Positions 14,928 through 17,471 of a DNA stretch of 17,471 bases are shown here, piece by piece. Position 1 is the stretch's first letter, and each line of letters begins with the position of its first letter. A program made the position numbers and the translations under genes. The notes below the pieces were generated by a model that was not told the origin of the DNA, did not search any database, and saw only the letters and a program-made list of their open reading frames with translations. The DNA is from Phycisphaerales bacterium (GTDB taxonomy: Bacteria > Planctomycetota > Phycisphaerae > Phycisphaerales > UBA1924): NCBI GenBank assembly GCA_019747615.1, contig JAIEQQ010000201.1:1-17471 (forward strand), in the 5' to 3' direction.

Positions 14928-14956
14928 CCGGAAGGCTCCGGCGCCCGGTTTCGGGC
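14928..14956 (-). promoter_or_regulatory. Two adjacent hairpins in the rpsP leader
   Basis: Upstream of rpsP, the minus strand carries GCCCG-AAAC-CGGGC (14956-14943) followed directly by CCGGA-GCCT-TCCGG (14941-14928), each a 5-bp perfect stem. They end about 30 bases before the Shine-Dalgarno. They may be a leader structure or an old terminator without a T-run; I cannot tell which. Confidence 0.35.
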
Positions 14957-14988
14957 CTCAACAATAGCCGGTGAAAGGGTGCAGGGGA

Positions 14989-15028
14989 AGTGGCAGAGTG
15001 ACAAAGTGGCGAAGTGGCAAAGTGGGGA
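14989..15028. repeat. 8-base tandem repeat, five units (AGTGGCAG/AGTGGCAA)
   Basis: Five consecutive octamers begin with AGTG: AGTGGCAG, AGTGACAA, AGTGGCGA, AGTGGCAA and AGTGGGGA. The first unit is identical to the units at 4002-4017. They lie in the 253-base gap between rpsP and the lipoprotein gene, in which I see no open reading frame with protein character. Confidence 0.8.
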
Positions 15029-15041
15029 TGCCAAAGCAGCA

Positions 15042-15177
15042 AAGCTCAAAACAGCAAAGCAGCAAATAAAAACCGAACATTCGCCGATTGCCGATTGCCG
15101 GTGCCGAGTGCCGAGTGCCCAGTGCCCAGTGCCTTCCCGGCTCAATTCGAGCTTTGCGGCTTTGCTGCTTTGAGCTT
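15042..15177. repeat. 25-bp inverted repeat spanning the lipoprotein stop codon
   Basis: The arm at 15042-15066 is the reverse complement of 15153-15177 at 23 of 25 positions (it starts AAGCTCAAA, then CAGCAAAGC and GCAAA after single mismatches). The right arm is coding: on the minus strand it gives the KLKAAKPQ residues near the lipoprotein C-terminus. The left arm lies downstream of the stop codon (15142-15144). The 86-base interval contains the heptamer repeats. The lipoprotein transcript could fold into a long hairpin with the stop in the loop. Confidence 0.75.
15086..15133. repeat. 7-base tandem repeat, seven units (GATTGCC, GAGTGCC, CAGTGCC)
   Basis: Two GATTGCC units, one 6-base GGTGCC, two GAGTGCC and two CAGTGCC units follow each other without gaps. 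Units change in pairs, which suggests stepwise duplication. The CAGTGCC pair also occurs at 2189-2202. They lie between the arms of the inverted repeat, just downstream of the lipoprotein stop. Confidence 0.8.
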
Positions 15178-15735
15178 CTCCGCCTGCCCCTGTCGCTTGG
15201 CGATTCGGTCGGAAATCTCGCCCGCCAGCCCGACATCTTCGCCTGCGGTCATTTCGCTGCGGGGCTGGATATCTTGCTTCACGAGTTCGGGGTCGGTGTG
15301 CCGGCCGCCGAGGCGGACGGACGTGGGGGACGGGCGCCAGCCGGGGTAGTACGTCCGCTGGATGAAGACGCGGACGCGCATCTCGGTGGGGAGTTTCGCC
15401 TCGCTCAGGTCGATTCGAGACGGATCAGTGGCGTTGATCGAGCCGGGCGAGCGAAACTCGACACGGACGACTCGATCGAGCCGGTCCAGAACATCCTGTC
15501 CGGTGCGGACAACCCCCGCCCGCGGCTGCGTCGTCAGCACGCCAGCGCGAGAATCCACGCGATCCAGCACCCAGCCGGATTCGAGGAGTTCGTCGCGCGC
15601 GGCTTGGAAGCGCGACGTGTACTCGATCGGGGCGATGGCCTGCGCGGCGGCCGGGGTTTGGGGCGTGGTGGCGCAGCCGGGGAGGGTGGCGGCGAGGGCG
15701 AGGAGGAGCGGGATCGCGGAGGTGAGCCGGTTCAT
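15142..15735 (-). CDS. Lipoprotein of unknown function
   Basis: The 197-residue product starts with a lipoprotein signal (MNRLTSAIPLLLALAATLPG followed by Cys21; lipobox LPGC), so it should be acylated and anchored to a membrane facing the periplasm. The mature part has IEYTSRFQAARDELLESGW, VDSRAGVLTTQPRAG and VRVEFRSPGSIN, then a C-terminal charged helix (GEISDRIAKRQGQAEKLKAA). No enzymatic motif is seen; the alternation of strand-like segments resembles small periplasmic domains, but I cannot assign a family. The ATG at 15735 overlaps the stop of the upstream membrane-protein gene (ATGA), implying translational coupling. An in-frame extension upstream is spurious because the lipobox fixes the start. 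The C-terminal codons form one arm of a 25-bp inverted repeat. Confidence 0.8.
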   Translation of the reverse strand: MNRLTSAIPLLLALAATLPGCATTPQTPAAAQAIAPIEYTSRFQAARDELLESGWVLDRVDSRAGVLTTQPRAGVVRTGQDVLDRLDRVVRVEFRSPGSINATDPSRIDLSEAKLPTEMRVRVFIQRTYYPGWRPSPTSVRLGGRHTDPELVKQDIQPRSEMTAGEDVGLAGEISDRIAKRQGQAEKLKAAKPQSSN

Positions 15736-16376
15736 TGAGGCAAGTGTACAGCAGCACCCGTAGTGGTGGCAGTGCGCATCTCGGGCAGATCGATCAGCGC
15801 TTGAATGCGATCGTGGATGGCTAGGAAGCAAAAGAGACCCAGCGGGACGGCCGAGATCGCGCCGCCGCCGCTGCGACTCGACGTCGGTGACATGCCTTGC
15901 AAGAGAAGAACGAGGTCGACCGTTGTCATGAAGAGCATCCCCACCAACAGCGTGAGCGTGAGCACGAAGATCCACGCGAAAACTGGCATGGATGGCAGCA
16001 GCCAGCTCAGAACGCCCGGCCCCGTGCGTGGTCGGATGCCGAGCACGCCGCGAATCGACAGGGCTTCGTCGAGGCGAGCCATGTCCACATCAAACTCGTT
16101 CTTCAACGGTTGATGGGGCAGTATCGCAAGCATGGTGCCGAGCACGAGAAACACGAGGCTCGCCACGATGACGAGCCCCGATGTGACGTGTGAAAACAAC
16201 CCTGGCACATGGACCAGCGTGTGGATGTTGATTCCGAGCAGGATCAGACTGATCGCGGCGGACGCGCCCGCAACAAGCCGGCTCAGAAGAACCCATCGAC
16301 GAAAGCGTCGTCCACGCCTCGAACCGCTCACGAGCGAGGGCGAGAATCGACCAAGTTGAAACTTCGCATGACTCAC
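15732..16376 (-). CDS. Tandem-paralogue membrane protein B (214 aa), unknown function
   Basis: The predicted inner-membrane protein begins with a basic cytoplasmic stretch including SRRGRRFRRW (19-28). Hydrophobic segments lie at about 29-49, 63-85, 130-160 and 174-186. A soluble loop between the second and third has DVDMARLDEALSI (96-108), and the C-terminus carries IQALIDLPEMR (191-201). The same landmarks occur at nearly the same positions in the gene just upstream (16456-17100), and both are 214 residues, so they are tandem duplicates. That alignment, with GGAAGGG at good spacing, supports the GTG at 16376 over the open frame reaching 16496, which would overlap the upstream gene. The stop overlaps the lipoprotein start by 4 bases. 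I do not recognise the family. Confidence 0.75.
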   Translation of the reverse strand: MSHAKFQLGRFSPSLVSGSRRGRRFRRWVLLSRLVAGASAAISLILLGINIHTLVHVPGLFSHVTSGLVIVASLVFLVLGTMLAILPHQPLKNEFDVDMARLDEALSIRGVLGIRPRTGPGVLSWLLPSMPVFAWIFVLTLTLLVGMLFMTTVDLVLLLQGMSPTSSRSGGGAISAVPLGLFCFLAIHDRIQALIDLPEMRTATTTGAAVHLPQ

Positions 16377-16455
16377 GAACAGACCCTTCCCGGGCCGCGG
16401 CGGGCGTGGATCGCCCTGCACGACCGATTCGCACAAGGGCTGACGCGTGCGGTGT

Positions 16456-17100
16456 TCATCTTGGCGCTCCGGTTGCAGGCTCAGGCAGGGCGTCATCGGC
16501 CTTGCTGAGCTTCATTGATGGCAGGTGCATCAGCCGCTGAACGCGAAATCGGACGGGCGAAAGCACGGCGAAGACACCGTACGTCGACAACTCGGTTGGG
16601 CGGAGCAATGAGGCGTCGATGTCGGCCGCGCGGCCTTGAGCTTCAATCCAGCTTACGTATGGCACGACCGTCGTCGCGAATGTGATGTACGCGAGAATCG
16701 TCACGGTGACCCATCCGAGGAAGGGACCGTGATCGATCAGGCTGGAATCGTGCTTGAGTTCGTCCGGCGTCAAGGTGGGCGTGTTCCACAGCGAGAGCGA
16801 TCGGTCAAGCCGCGCAAGATCGACGGAGTCTTCCTGCTCAAACGGCGCGAACAACCGAACGACAACAAGCCACATCAGAGCGGCAGTGACCGTGGCGAGC
16901 ACGATGTCGGTCGTTGAGCTTTTGATGTACTCCTGGAAGAGATCGAACGCCGCGGCGACTCCGACTGCGATGGAACCACCAGCGACAAGCAAGTGACTCG
17001 CGGCTGCAATCCAGATCAGCCGTCGAAGGCGAGGCCCTCGGCGAGCGTGAATCGCCCACCATGATCGCTTCGGAATGAAGGACGCAAGGATGGCGTTCAT
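16456..17100 (-). CDS. Tandem-paralogue membrane protein A (214 aa), unknown function
   Basis: This is the first of two paralogous membrane proteins. The N-terminus is basic, with ARRGPRLRRLIW at 19-30. Hydrophobic segments lie at about 29-51, 64-84 and 128-150, with a weaker one near 173-183. A conserved loop SVDLARLDRSLSL (92-104) and C-terminal VQRLMHLPSMK (187-197) match its neighbour. The ATG at 17100 aligns exactly with the start of the paralogue; no Shine-Dalgarno is evident. The gap to the regulator gene upstream is 74 bases and to paralogue B 79 bases, so the regulator, A, B and the lipoprotein could form one transcription unit. Overall identity between A and B is low outside these blocks, so the duplication is old. 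No known transporter or sensor motif is visible. Confidence 0.75.
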   Translation of the reverse strand: MNAILASFIPKRSWWAIHARRGPRLRRLIWIAAASHLLVAGGSIAVGVAAAFDLFQEYIKSSTTDIVLATVTAALMWLVVVRLFAPFEQEDSVDLARLDRSLSLWNTPTLTPDELKHDSSLIDHGPFLGWVTVTILAYITFATTVVPYVSWIEAQGRAADIDASLLRPTELSTYGVFAVLSPVRFRVQRLMHLPSMKLSKADDALPEPATGAPR

Positions 17101-17174
17101 TGAGCAATGTTAGTCGCGGGCGCGGTACCGCTGAGGCTGTGGCCGTCGCGTCGCGGCACCGTTCGAGCCGGGCG

Positions 17175-17471
17175 TCAGCCGCCTGCGGCTTCCTTACCCG
17201 GGTCGATGCCGAGCTGGCGCATCTTCTTGTACAGCGTCGTGCGGTTGATGCCGAGGCGCTCCGCGGCTTTCATGCGGTTGTAGCCGCTGGCCTTGAGTGC
17301 ATCGAGGATGATGCGCCGCTCGGGCTCGCGCATCGCGGCTTCCAGTGAGTGCGAGCTCTCGCCGGCGGCGTTGCTTGCTGGTGTCGCTGCGATCGGGCTG
17401 GTGGTTGGTGAAGTTGATGCGTCTGTGCCGGCGTGGGCCTGGGGCGAATGGCCGAATGGCCCGCCCGGCTT
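17175..17471 (-). CDS. Fis-type DNA-binding C-terminus of an NtrC-like (sigma-54-dependent) regulator, partial
   Basis: The gene runs off the right edge; 98 codons plus the TGA stop (17177-17175) are visible. The first half is a Pro/Ser/Thr/Ala-rich linker. The second half is a Fis-family helix-turn-helix (about 45 residues) starting LEAAMREPERRIILDALKAS, continuing with MKAAERLGI and the recognition helix RTTLYKKMRQLGI, and ending in GKEAAGG. This C-terminal domain is typical of bacterial enhancer-binding proteins of the NtrC/ZraR group, which activate sigma-54 promoters from upstream sites. The AAA+ and receiver domains are outside the window, so a standalone Fis-type regulator cannot be excluded. 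Confidence 0.8.
   Translation of the reverse strand, partial: KPGGPFGHSPQAHAGTDASTSPTTSPIAATPASNAAGESSHSLEAAMREPERRIILDALKASGYNRMKAAERLGINRTTLYKKMRQLGIDPGKEAAGG

Noticed and set aside
14989..15133. Possible CRISPR-like array
   Set aside because: Units are only 7-8 bases with no unique spacers of 25-40 bases and no cas genes nearby.
15736..15975. N-terminal extension of the lipoprotein
   Set aside because: It overlaps the coding region of membrane protein B in another frame, and the lipobox places the start at 15735.

Overview
The window is GC-rich, densely coded bacterial chromosome. Long intergenic runs of degenerate 7- and 8-base tandem units, several GTG starts, weak or absent Shine-Dalgarno sequences and a dispersed-type palindromic repeat built around CCGGAGGT...ACCTCCGG suggest a planctomycete, perhaps a Phycisphaerae-like lineage. 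That placement is inference from sequence style and gene content; there is no rRNA gene here to confirm it. I see no tRNA, rRNA, CRISPR array, transposase or phage gene.

Left part (1-5450): the C-terminal end of a GspE/PilB-type secretion or pilus ATPase is followed by a CvpA-like four-helix membrane protein with a long soluble C-terminal part. Convergent to these, on the minus strand, an S41-family PDZ peptidase lies upstream of a GAF-SpoIIE (RsbU-type) PP2C phosphatase. The CvpA-like gene is bracketed by the same 18-base repeat.

Middle (5450-13390, all plus strand): a UDP-glucose 4-epimerase (GalE) that ends in a G-quadruplex-like tract, an exported PDZ protein, a PAS-PAS hybrid histidine kinase with a C-terminal receiver, a proline-rich exported protein of unknown function, and a second SpoIIE-type phosphatase with a different N-terminal region. 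With the phosphatase on the left, two RsbU-type output phosphatases and a hybrid kinase lie within 11 kb, but no anti-sigma-factor kinase or STAS antagonist is visible.

Right part (13405-17471, all minus strand): read in the direction of transcription, the C-terminal Fis-type domain of a bacterial enhancer-binding regulator is followed by two tandem paralogous membrane proteins of identical length (214 aa). A lipoprotein then overlaps the second of them by ATGA. After these come rpsP (S16) with its own strong intrinsic terminator, and trmD as a separate unit. The rimM gene usually found between rpsP and trmD is absent; its place is taken by the terminator and the palindromic repeat.

The features that ordinary gene annotation does not explain are: families of 7- and 8-base tandem units shared between distant intergenic regions; a 25-bp near-perfect inverted copy of the lipoprotein gene's 3' end across its stop codon; the three-hairpin repeat upstream of trmD; and the tandem 214-aa membrane pair coupled to a lipoprotein. 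I found no clearly new enzymatic or defence system. The paralogue pair plus lipoprotein is the best candidate for an undescribed functional module.
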